Positions 1 to 5,466 of a DNA stretch of 7,442 bases are shown here, piece after piece. Below the pieces are notes generated by a model. That model was not told where the DNA came from. It saw only the letters and a list, made by a program, of their open reading frames with translations, and made no database searches. Made by a program: the position numbers and the translations under genes. This DNA is from Candidatus Zhuqueibacterota bacterium (GTDB lineage Bacteria > Zhuqueibacterota > Zhuqueibacteria > Thermofontimicrobiales > Thiofontviventaceae): NCBI GenBank assembly GCA_014729735.1, contig WJJN01000618.1:1-7442 (forward strand), given 5' to 3'. Every line of letters begins with the position of its first letter. The stretch's first letter is position 1.

Positions 1-33
1 ATCATCATGATTCCAACTCCATTAGAATTAAAA

Positions 34-143
34 ATGAGACAGGCACTAATTTGGCTATCCTTATTTTTTCATATCATTATAGTTTGATATATTAGACGAA
101 TTGTCTCATGAAAGCATAGGAATTGAATCGATAAAATGAGACA
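34..143. repeat. Cluster of three ATGAGACA motifs
   Basis: ATGAGACA occurs at 34-41 and 136-143 on the plus strand, and reversed (TGTCTCAT) at 102-109. The two forward copies share more than the core: both read AAATGAGACAG, then four unlike bases, then TAATTT, giving an imperfect repeat of about 20 bases spaced 102 bp apart. The same 7-mer TGAGACA recurs three times at 4376-4450, on the other side of the secreted gene pair. I noticed no copy inside the genes when reading by eye. The copies could be protein-binding sites or worn terminal repeats of a mobile element; the sequence does not decide. Confidence 0.6.
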
Positions 144-279
144 GAACATAATTTTCTGACGATTAATTTTTATGAATGAAAAAAATCGCTTAATGAGAAC
201 TGATCAAGTGATTTAAAGCGCATTTTGATTTTTGATGAAAGTCTGTAATTGATCTTCATATAAGTAATAATTCTTCCCT

Positions 280-296
280 GCTGGTTCCAGACCAGC
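280..296. other. Small hairpin, 6-bp stem
   Basis: GCTGGT (280-285) pairs perfectly with ACCAGC (291-296) around a five-base loop TCCAG. It stands 8 bases from the larger hairpin at 305-339. No run of T follows on either strand, so it is not a standard intrinsic terminator by itself. It may be part of the 3' end structure of the minus-strand operon. Confidence 0.4.
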
Positions 297-304
297 CATT
301 CGTT

Positions 305-339
305 CGGGGATGCAGCATTTAAAGGATGCCGCATCCCCG
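305..339 (-). terminator. Strong hairpin, possible terminator of the secreted-protein operon
   Basis: CGGGGATGC (305-313) pairs perfectly with GCATCCCCG (331-339). The stem continues after one A/C mismatch with GCAT (315-318) against ATGC (326-329), closing on a seven-base loop TTAAAGG. It lies about 68 bases beyond the stop codon of the minus-strand gene ending at 407, where a terminator or 3' end stabiliser would be expected. On the minus strand no U-run follows the stem; on the plus strand a weak TATTTTG lies 6-11 bases after it. The structure is clear but the terminator role is an inference. Confidence 0.45.
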
Positions 340-406
340 GCAATATTTTGTAATATACTAAAATCTTAATCGATGTATCTCAATCATATAGATCCACACA
401 CACATA

Positions 407-2143
407 TTACTTTAACAACAGACATTTTTTCACATCTCGGAATTTGCCAGCCTGAATTTGATAGAGATACAATCCACTTGCCACTATATTACCCTGGTTA
501 TCCCTTCCATCCCAAACAGCCGTATGTGAGCCAGCGGTTTTCTCAGCCGACACCAGTCTTCGCACTTCCTGCCCTCGAAGGTCATATATGATTAAACTTA
601 CATCAGACGACTTCGGTAACTGATAGCGAATATTAGTTTGCGGATTAAATGGATTCGGATAATTTTCATACAATTCAAATGTTGTCGGAATTTCTTTTGA
701 TGCGTTAGCTACATCAGTCACGAGTTCATAATCATCGAGACCGAACTCAATCGGATTTCCTTCCGGATCATTGGCTACCACATTTTTAATATACAGGGAT
801 GTGGAGCTTTCATCGATTTGGGCATCGCCTGACATATGCGCAGTGACTTGAGTCACGAGACCGGAGCCGTTGACTGCTCCCTGACCGGCTTTTCGTGAGA
901 TGCCAACGCTGACAATTCCGGAATCACCATCCGTTTCATTGATATTTGGAAAATAAATCAAATCATCTCCCATCAAATTATCAGGACCAGGTTCAGCGGT
1001 CATTGGATCAATAAACGTTGTCGGCATGTAAATAAGTTCAAACGAAAGACCAAACAGGTTCGTCGCATCATTCACGTAAACATTGATGAAGAAGTCCTGA
1101 TTCGGATTCGGCTCACCTTCGATCTCTATTGTCAAACTACCGGAGTTTGATTTATTGAGCCCGGATGCGATGTTTTTTTGCAAAGCTCTTGAGTGAGTCT
1201 TTGCCCAATTAAGACCAATCGGTAGCACATCTGCCTGATCTACCACGCCGTCGCCGTTTGCATCAGCATAAGTAGCATTTAATGGCGTCCATGGCGATGC
1301 AACATGCGCGATCCATTCAAGCTCATTTGCATGATCCGTACGCGGATCGCCCGTTGAGCCCCAGTGCAATCCAAGTGGCAGCACGTCTGCCTGATTGACA
1401 ATGCCATCATCATTTGTGTCGCCTGGCCATACAATGACGCCTGCCTGTACAGTTGTGGAATCCGATTGCGGATCTATTGTCAAATTTGTTCCGGAAGGAT
1501 CCGTCGCCTCTGCATTCGTGATAGAAAAACTGATCGTTTCGCCATCAGTCGCGCCGGATGCGATTTTAAACATGATTCTTGCCACCGGACCGGAACCGCT
1601 AACGCCGCCTGCACCTGATTTGCGACTATTTCCGATGCTCACCTTGCCGGCGGATTCATCCACTGACTGAAAGAAAATGACGTCATTTCCAAGAAAGCTA
1701 CCCGGGACAACATTACTTGAATGCGGTGTTAGAACATCCACAATCGTTGTGTTCGTAAAATTCAAATTGAAGCTAACGCCAAATAAATTGCTAGCAGGAA
1801 TTTCATCGGTTCCGACGTAAATATCTACCCAAAATTCTCCTCCAGCTATTTGCGGACTTGTGACAACAGGGTAGATAGGCGGAGCATTCACCGCGGGAGT
1901 AAATAAACCAGCGGACAATTTATAATTTGTGCTGCCATAGCTCCCAACAGCGGAAGGCTGTCCAATAGCGTCAATTACTTTCTTGTTTGCTGATTGAGAC
2001 CGTGCGCCGCCCTGGTCAAACACATAATTTTGTATAATATAATTTGTGCTGGACTGTCCCTCTGCAGCTCCCACTGACATAAGCAATAGTATCAGGGGGA
2101 TGAGCAAAAGACATCCAGCCCATCTGTATTTATATAGGATCAT
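407..2143 (-). CDS. Secreted protein with two cohesin-like domains, dockerin-like repeats and a T9SS C-terminal sorting domain
   Basis: This 578-residue protein starts at an ATG preceded by TAGGAG (2151-2156) seven bases upstream. Residues 1-29 form a signal peptide with a leucine-rich core. Residues about 31-84 resemble a short N-terminal module common in exported FCB-group proteins, with STNY at both ends. Two cohesin-like beta domains (about 86-235 and 336-475) share the motifs NLFGVSF/NLFGLSF, the acidic-rich DVIFF/DLIYF strand and VSIGNSRK/VSVGISRK. Between them lie two calcium-loop dockerin-type repeats, with D242-N244-D246-N250-D253 and D294-N296-D298-D302-D305, each followed by VLPxGLxW. 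Residues about 485-578 are a T9SS type A sorting domain with a FlgD-like Ig fold (ENYPNPFNP at 493-501, WDGRDNQG, GLYLYQ). By family knowledge, such a C-terminus directs export across the outer membrane and attachment or release. It is probably an extracellular scaffold or adhesion protein; its ligand is unknown. It lies 47 bp downstream of the co-directional secreted gene and is probably cotranscribed with it. Confidence 0.85.
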   Translation of the reverse strand: MILYKYRWAGCLLLIPLILLLMSVGAAEGQSSTNYIIQNYVFDQGGARSQSANKKVIDAIGQPSAVGSYGSTNYKLSAGLFTPAVNAPPIYPVVTSPQIAGGEFWVDIYVGTDEIPASNLFGVSFNLNFTNTTIVDVLTPHSSNVVPGSFLGNDVIFFQSVDESAGKVSIGNSRKSGAGGVSGSGPVARIMFKIASGATDGETISFSITNAEATDPSGTNLTIDPQSDSTTVQAGVIVWPGDTNDDGIVNQADVLPLGLHWGSTGDPRTDHANELEWIAHVASPWTPLNATYADANGDGVVDQADVLPIGLNWAKTHSRALQKNIASGLNKSNSGSLTIEIEGEPNPNQDFFINVYVNDATNLFGLSFELIYMPTTFIDPMTAEPGPDNLMGDDLIYFPNINETDGDSGIVSVGISRKAGQGAVNGSGLVTQVTAHMSGDAQIDESSTSLYIKNVVANDPEGNPIEFGLDDYELVTDVANASKEIPTTFELYENYPNPFNPQTNIRYQLPKSSDVSLIIYDLRGQEVRRLVSAEKTAGSHTAVWDGRDNQGNIVASGLYLYQIQAGKFRDVKKCLLLK

Positions 2144-2190
2144 TATATTTCTCCTAACATTTTTTTCACATTTCTATAATTGATCATTTT

Positions 2191-4140
2191 CTATTGCCCT
2201 TGTTGCTCAGGTTCCTGCATTTCGGGTTCAACTGAAGCCTTGAATCCCGGTTGCTTCGCGCGATCAATGCTCATATTACTTGTGGAGCCATAGAGTTCAG
2301 GATACAAATAATAGCCACGAGCTTCGTTTTCTTTTTCCTGTTCGACTTTGATGCGGTATTCCTCTGCAAATGGATCGTGGCGGATTCCTGTAACTTGCCA
2401 GGAAACCTTCATGTTTGCTTTGCCGCCGGCAATTTTGAAGCGATTGCCTGAAATTTCTTCTGCAATATAAATATTGGGAGCAGGCGCGCCAATGGCTGTC
2501 AATTGATAACGGAATTCTTCGTTGAGTGCTTCAAACCAATCCGGTAATTGTACCCAACCTTCGCCATTGCCATCCAGAGTCAATACACCGTCGTATACGT
2601 TTTTCATGTCAGGGCTTTCAACAAATGAATGCGCCAGATATTTATTTTCGGGATCCAATGGATGATCAATGAGAAAAGAGCCCCCTCCTTTTGATAGAGT
2701 TCCGGTGACCTGCACGCGTCCACTAAAATAGCCGGCGTACCCACTGGAATTCGAGGGTACTCTGCCATATACTGCCCACCCTGTTCCTTCATGTGCAGCA
2801 TATAAGCCAACGCCAAGTGGTCCGGTTCCATTGTTTTCAGCGCGAACACCGGCGGAAAAACCACCAGGACTGGTTGAATTCACAAGACCAAAAACACCCA
2901 TTGCATTCGCGTCTTCCGAGTTTGTTCTACCATAAACTCCGGGATTTGTACCATTTGTCGCGGTGCGATATCCATATAAAGCAACATTGGTATTGGAAGT
3001 TGCATATACTCCTGCGCCAGTAGACGAAACTGCATATACACCAACTCCTGAACTGGAGGAACCATACACACCTCTCCCTGAAGGAGACCTACCGTATACG
3101 CCCCAACCGGAGCCTGCATGTTCTCCGTGAACACCGATGCCATTGCTGTTTTCCCCTTTATTTTCTCCTTTTACGCCAGCCGAGAAACCACCGGGGGAGG
3201 TGCTATTTACAACACCATAAACTGCCGTGGCAAAACTCGTAGTTGATCTCGTTATTCCATGGACTCCCGGATCTGTTCCTGCAGTCGAACCATGCTGACC
3301 AATTACGCCGGTTCCTGTAATTGCAGAGCCGTAAACAGCATATCCTCCATTGGACGTGCCGTACACACCATAGCCGGACCCACTTTGTGATCCCCAGACA
3401 CCAATACCTAAATCATCTGCTCCTTTGTTTTCGCCTCTAACGGCAACAGAAAATCCGCCCGGAGTTGTGCTGGAAATTTGTCCGTAAATTGCTTTTGCAT
3501 AGTTGTCGCTGCTGCTATTCTCAATTTTAAAAGCCTCCAAAGCTGATGTTGACTCAACGTAAGGCAAAGCCAGACCACCGCCGCCATCATCTGTACCATC
3601 AGCAAATCCAGCCGGGACATCCTTCAGTTTCGACCAGCTTACGGGATCCGAGGTTTGATTCACATTTCCGTCGTTGGTGTTTAATTGCGATTGTTGGTAG
3701 TAGCGCGAATCATGATCATGTGTAGCCATCGAGAAATCCGACGAACTATGTCCTTCCAACATATCCGAATCATATGATTTATATGCATTTCCAACACTGA
3801 CAAGTCGTTTTCTTGGCTCCATTTCCGGATCTCCAGCTACTTGAAGCGAGATCCACCGATCGCTTCCGTCAAACACGCTATACGGTATTGGTGTTACATC
3901 TCCGAGTAAAACATTCAAGAGCCCATCAACTACAGATACAAGCTGAGTTTCTGTCCAGAGTTGAGTTCCGCCAACTTCAGCGTCATAAATGCGGAATTGG
4001 ATGGAAACATCACCATTAACTGGAACACCGCTGGTGTCAGTTAAAACCGCCTGGTAATTCATTAATTGAGGCACCGCCGCGTTAACTGAATACGATGCAA
4101 TAAAGATGATTGTTATTATTAAAATTGATCTAAGCTTCAT
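2191..4140 (-). CDS. Secreted tail-fibre-like protein with GVYG repeats
   Basis: This 649-residue protein starts at an ATG with AAGGAGA (4146-4152) five bases upstream. Residues 1-21 are a signal peptide ending VNA/A. Residues about 23-125 form a beta-rich domain (MNYQAVLTDTSGVPVNG, FRIYDAE, GLLNVLLGD, RKRLVSVGNAYKS) that I recognise as common at the start of exported FCB and related proteins. Residues 139-180 resemble phage tail-fibre linkers (HDHDSRYY, SWSKLKDVPAGFADGTDD). Residues about 216-472 are glycine-rich repeats of GVYG type. Residues about 485-618 form a conserved C-terminal domain (SFLIDHPLDPENKYLAHSF, ISGNRFKIAGGK, WQVTGIR, GYYLYPELYG) seen in similar proteins but without a function I can name. 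The tail is Glu/Gln-rich. No T9SS sorting domain is present, unlike its partner downstream. A surface fibre or adhesin is likely; the ligand is unknown. Confidence 0.8.
   Translation of the reverse strand: MKLRSILIITIIFIASYSVNAAVPQLMNYQAVLTDTSGVPVNGDVSIQFRIYDAEVGGTQLWTETQLVSVVDGLLNVLLGDVTPIPYSVFDGSDRWISLQVAGDPEMEPRKRLVSVGNAYKSYDSDMLEGHSSSDFSMATHDHDSRYYQQSQLNTNDGNVNQTSDPVSWSKLKDVPAGFADGTDDGGGGLALPYVESTSALEAFKIENSSSDNYAKAIYGQISSTTPGGFSVAVRGENKGADDLGIGVWGSQSGSGYGVYGTSNGGYAVYGSAITGTGVIGQHGSTAGTDPGVHGITRSTTSFATAVYGVVNSTSPGGFSAGVKGENKGENSNGIGVHGEHAGSGWGVYGRSPSGRGVYGSSSSGVGVYAVSSTGAGVYATSNTNVALYGYRTATNGTNPGVYGRTNSEDANAMGVFGLVNSTSPGGFSAGVRAENNGTGPLGVGLYAAHEGTGWAVYGRVPSNSSGYAGYFSGRVQVTGTLSKGGGSFLIDHPLDPENKYLAHSFVESPDMKNVYDGVLTLDGNGEGWVQLPDWFEALNEEFRYQLTAIGAPAPNIYIAEEISGNRFKIAGGKANMKVSWQVTGIRHDPFAEEYRIKVEQEKENEARGYYLYPELYGSTSNMSIDRAKQPGFKASVEPEMQEPEQQGQ
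2725..3495 (-). repeat. GVYG repeat region coding three 45-residue units
   Basis: This segment codes residues 216-472 of the tail-fibre-like protein. It contains many (G/A)VYG/GVYA motifs and three longer units of exactly 45 residues, at residues 217-261 (3492-3358), 306-350 (3225-3091) and 415-459 (2898-2764). Each unit starts with a (I/V/F)YG or VFG motif, contains S-T-(T/S)-PGGFS followed by a V(R/K)xEN(K/N)G motif, and ends with G(Y/W)(G/A)VYG. Between units lie shorter, more variable GVYG stretches, giving start-to-start spacings of 89 and 109 residues. This resembles repeated beta-coil segments of trimeric fibres. The arrangement suggests growth by internal duplication. Confidence 0.75.
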
Positions 4141-4183
4141 GATTATCTCCTTAATCTAATTTTTTTGAATAAGTTTAAAAAAA

Positions 4184-4210
4184 AGAATAGTAAAATACTT
4201 TCGATGACAA
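4184..4210 (-). promoter_or_regulatory. Possible promoter of the secreted-protein operon
   Basis: On the minus strand TTGTCA (4210-4205) is followed after 15 bases by TATTCTTTT (from 4189). This fits a short-spaced sigma70 promoter or, loosely, a Bacteroidota pattern (TTG, about 18-19 bases, TAnnTTTG). It would place the transcript start about 35-40 bases before the ATG at 4140. In such AT-rich DNA chance matches are common, so support is weak. Confidence 0.3.
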
Positions 4211-4374
4211 TTCACTTCGAAAAAATAATTCATTAGTGCCCTACAAAATAATTTCTTTAAAACTCAAATAACATGCCAGAAATTAATTTATTAACATTAT
4301 AACTCCTAACTTATTGATATTATTAATATAAAAAAAGTTAGCTAAAATTTTGAGCTCAAGAAGTAGAATTTTTT

Positions 4375-4450
4375 TTGAGACATTGTAAAAACAAGCTATC
4401 TCATTTCTTTTCAGCTTATTATCATTATTAATGTCTCAATAAGTGTCTCA
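4375..4450. repeat. Second cluster of TGAGACA motifs
   Basis: TTGAGACA lies at 4375-4382 on the plus strand, and the reverse form TGTCTCA lies at 4432-4438 and 4444-4450, the last two forming a 12-bp-spaced tandem. A degenerate reverse form TATCTCA sits near 4397-4403. The motif matches the cluster at 34-143. Together the clusters flank the two secreted genes. Being upstream of both divergent operons, these copies could bind a regulator; alternatively they mark old mobile-element ends. Confidence 0.55.
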
Positions 4451-4572
4451 CTTGAAATGATTCTATGTTGACAATCAAATAAATGAACTTTTGATAAATA
4501 TTTAAATATATCATATCATTTTATCATTAATCTTTATTAAAGGGCTTTCTGTAAATTTTTTTGATTTTTAAC

Positions 4573-4603
4573 TTGACTTTTTCAAATATCATTTCTATAT
4601 TTA
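4573..4603 (+). promoter_or_regulatory. arsR operon promoter
   Basis: TTGACT (4573-4578) is separated by 17 bases from TATATT (4596-4601), each one base from the sigma70 consensus. The same DNA also reads as a Bacteroidota promoter: TTG, 20 bases, then TATATTTA against TAnnTTTG. Transcription would begin at about 4608, next to the ATG at 4609, implying a leaderless or nearly leaderless arsR transcript. The promoter overlaps the inverted repeat at 4587-4614. Confidence 0.6.
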
Positions 4604-4614
4604 CCGAAATGATA
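4587..4614. promoter_or_regulatory. Probable ArsR operator: perfect 9-bp inverted repeat
   Basis: TATCATTTC (4587-4595) and GAAATGATA (4606-4614) are perfect reverse complements separated by ten bases that contain the -10 box TATATTTA (4596-4603). The downstream arm covers the arsR ATG (4609-4611). ArsR/SmtB repressors bind AT-rich dyads in the promoter and are released by metalloid, so binding here should block RNA polymerase directly. The inverted repeat is seen in the sequence; its recognition by this ArsR is inferred from position and family behaviour. Confidence 0.6.
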
Positions 4615-4989
4615 ATAAGCAGACAGATAATATCGTATAAATTTCGAAAATTGGAAACTCTAGTAAAAATATTCAAGGCACTTGGAGATAAAAGTCGCCT
4701 TCGCATTGTGAAAATGTTGCAGCAACGGGCATTGTGCGTGTGCGAAATTACCGAAATTTTGAAGCTTGCGCCATCGACTGTATCGCAACATTTGAGCTTG
4801 TTAAGAGAAGCAGGTCTGATTATCGATCGCAAGGATGGAAAATGGGTGGAGTATCATCTGAACTCACAGGCAGGCAACATGTTTCTTGTCGGGCTGCTGC
4901 CATTGCTTTCGTATTGGCTGAATAATGATCCGCAAATAGCAGCCGATTCCCGGCGATTGCAAACAGTCGACCGCAAGGATTTGTGCTAA
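4609..4989 (+). CDS. arsR: ArsR-family arsenite-responsive repressor
   Basis: This winged-helix repressor of the ArsR/SmtB family controls the arsenic operon that follows. I start it at ATG 4609 (126 residues), because the open frame back to TTG 4561 lies upstream of and across the promoter. No Shine-Dalgarno is visible, which fits a leaderless transcript. From the 4609 start, the core FKALGDKSRLRIVKML lies at about residues 22-37. The metal-binding motif ALCVCEI places Cys43 and Cys45, equivalent to Cys32 and Cys34 of E. coli ArsR; the third E. coli cysteine is Thr here. The recognition helix is APSTVSQHLSLLREAGL (54-70), followed by the wing with RKDGKWVEYHLN. The protein ends in an extra cysteine. 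Known family behaviour is dimeric repression relieved by As(III) or Sb(III). A non-AUG start at TTG 4651 cannot be excluded. Confidence 0.9.
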   Translation: MIISRQIISYKFRKLETLVKIFKALGDKSRLRIVKMLQQRALCVCEITEILKLAPSTVSQHLSLLREAGLIIDRKDGKWVEYHLNSQAGNMFLVGLLPLLSYWLNNDPQIAADSRRLQTVDRKDLC

Positions 4990-5007
4990 AATTTTTTAAT
5001 TGTTCAT

Positions 5008-5023
5008 TTCGGCGATTGCCGAA
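5008..5023 (+). other. Small hairpin between arsR and arsC
   Basis: TTCGGC (5008-5013) pairs with GCCGAA (5018-5023) around the loop GATT, in the 51-bp gap between arsR and arsC. No U-run follows, so it is not a standard terminator. It could act as an mRNA processing or stability element separating repressor and enzyme expression. It ends 17 bases before the arsC ATG, just upstream of its Shine-Dalgarno GAAAGG (5027-5032). Confidence 0.35.
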
Positions 5024-5040
5024 TTTGAAAGGCTGAAATC

Positions 5041-5466
5041 ATGAAAAAGAAAATTCTCGTATTATGCACGGGCAATTCGTGCCGCTCCCAAATGGCAGAA
5101 GGATATTTGCGGCATTTTGCCGGTGATCGCTACGATGTGGAAAGCGCTGGTCTGGAGCCGAGTGTCGTCAATCCGAAAGCAGTCCGGGTGATGCAGGAAG
5201 ACGGTATCGATATTTCCGGGCACGCCTCCAAAGATGTGCAGCAATTCGTGGGACAGGATTTCGATTACATCATCACTGTGTGCGATAATGCAAAAGAACG
5301 CTGTCCTTATTTTCCCGGAAATGCTCAGCGCATCCACTGGAGTTTCAAGGATCCGGCAGAAGCTACCGGCATTGAAGAAGAGGTGCTGGACGTTTTCCGG
5401 GATGTACGGGATAAAATAAAATCCACCCTGTTGAAGTTCATTGAAGAACAAAATAAAGAGGATTAA
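5041..5466 (+). CDS. arsC: Arsenate reductase, low-molecular-weight phosphatase type
   Basis: This cytoplasmic enzyme of 141 residues reduces arsenate to arsenite, and belongs to the Staphylococcus pI258/Bacillus type coupled to thioredoxin. Cys9-Thr-Gly-Asn-Ser-Cys-Arg15 is the CX5R phosphate-binding loop, with Cys9 as nucleophile. Cys81 and Cys88 in TVCDNAKERCPYFPG form the redox relay that leads to the exposed disulfide. Asp104-Pro105 is the conserved general-acid Asp-Pro. All catalytic residues are present and the length is typical. The start ATG is preceded by GAAAGG eight bases upstream. The stop TAA touches the acr3 ATG, implying translational coupling. The product, As(III), is both the substrate of Acr3 and the inducer of ArsR. 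A thioredoxin is needed for turnover; the CxxC protein encoded two genes downstream is a candidate. A protein tyrosine phosphatase is unlikely given the C81/C88 pair and context. Confidence 0.95.
   Translation: MKKKILVLCTGNSCRSQMAEGYLRHFAGDRYDVESAGLEPSVVNPKAVRVMQEDGIDISGHASKDVQQFVGQDFDYIITVCDNAKERCPYFPGNAQRIHWSFKDPAEATGIEEEVLDVFRDVRDKIKSTLLKFIEEQNKED

Larger units (their letters stand above)
1..406. other. Non-coding AT-rich region left of the secreted gene pair
   Basis: I see no convincing gene here. The stretch is AT-rich apart from a GC-richer island at about 275-342. It contains three copies of ATGAGACA (two forward, one reversed) in the first 143 bases, a weak dyad CGCTT (187-191)/AAGCG (216-220), and two consecutive hairpins at 280-296 and 305-339. 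It lies downstream of the minus-strand operon that ends at 407, so part of it should be that operon's 3' untranslated and termination region. The first 270 bases may also hold the upstream region of a gene outside the window. Confidence 0.7.
4141..4608. other. AT-rich divergent intergenic region
   Basis: I see no gene in this stretch. It separates the minus-strand secreted operon from the plus-strand arsenic operon and must hold both sets of promoters. Visible elements are a ribosome-binding site and possible promoter for the secreted operon (4146-4210), an inverted pair CTAACTT (4306-4312)/AAGTTAG (4335-4341), palindromes TTAGCTAA (4338-4345) and TTGAGCTCAA (4350-4359), three TGAGACA motifs (4376-4450), three TATCAT copies (4509-4527), and the arsR promoter/operator (4573-4614). 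Confidence 0.75.

Noticed and set aside
34..143. A complete insertion sequence at the left edge
   Set aside because: No transposase is encoded and the TGAGACA copies do not form a clean terminal pair with target duplications; at most a relic.
373..591. Plus-strand open frame of 72 codons
   Set aside because: Antisense to the conserved T9SS sorting-domain region of the 407-2143 gene; no recognisable protein features.
1364..1670. Overlapping plus-strand open frames of 84 and 91 codons
   Set aside because: Shadows of the first cohesin and dockerin coding region on the opposite strand; composition mirrors that gene.
2604..3143. Alternative minus-strand frames of 86 and 87 codons within the repeat region
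   Set aside because: Out-of-frame readings of the GVYG repeats, which stay open because of the repeated codon pattern; the main frame carries the recognisable family.
2725..3495. Spaced repeats considered as a CRISPR array
   Set aside because: The repeats are protein-coding, divergent at the DNA level and irregularly spaced within one continuous reading frame.
4468..4498. TTGACA with GATAAA 19 bases downstream as an alternative ars promoter
   Set aside because: The -35 is perfect but the -10 is poor and the spacing long; the promoter at 4573-4603 is better and coincides with the operator. It may still be a secondary promoter.
4561..4608. TTG-initiated extension of arsR by 16 residues
   Set aside because: It would begin upstream of the predicted -35 and -10 boxes and has no ribosome-binding site; ATG 4609 gives a normal ArsR length.
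4527..4832. Minus-strand open frame of 101 codons opposite arsR
   Set aside because: Antisense to the well-conserved ArsR winged helix and spans its promoter; no known family features.
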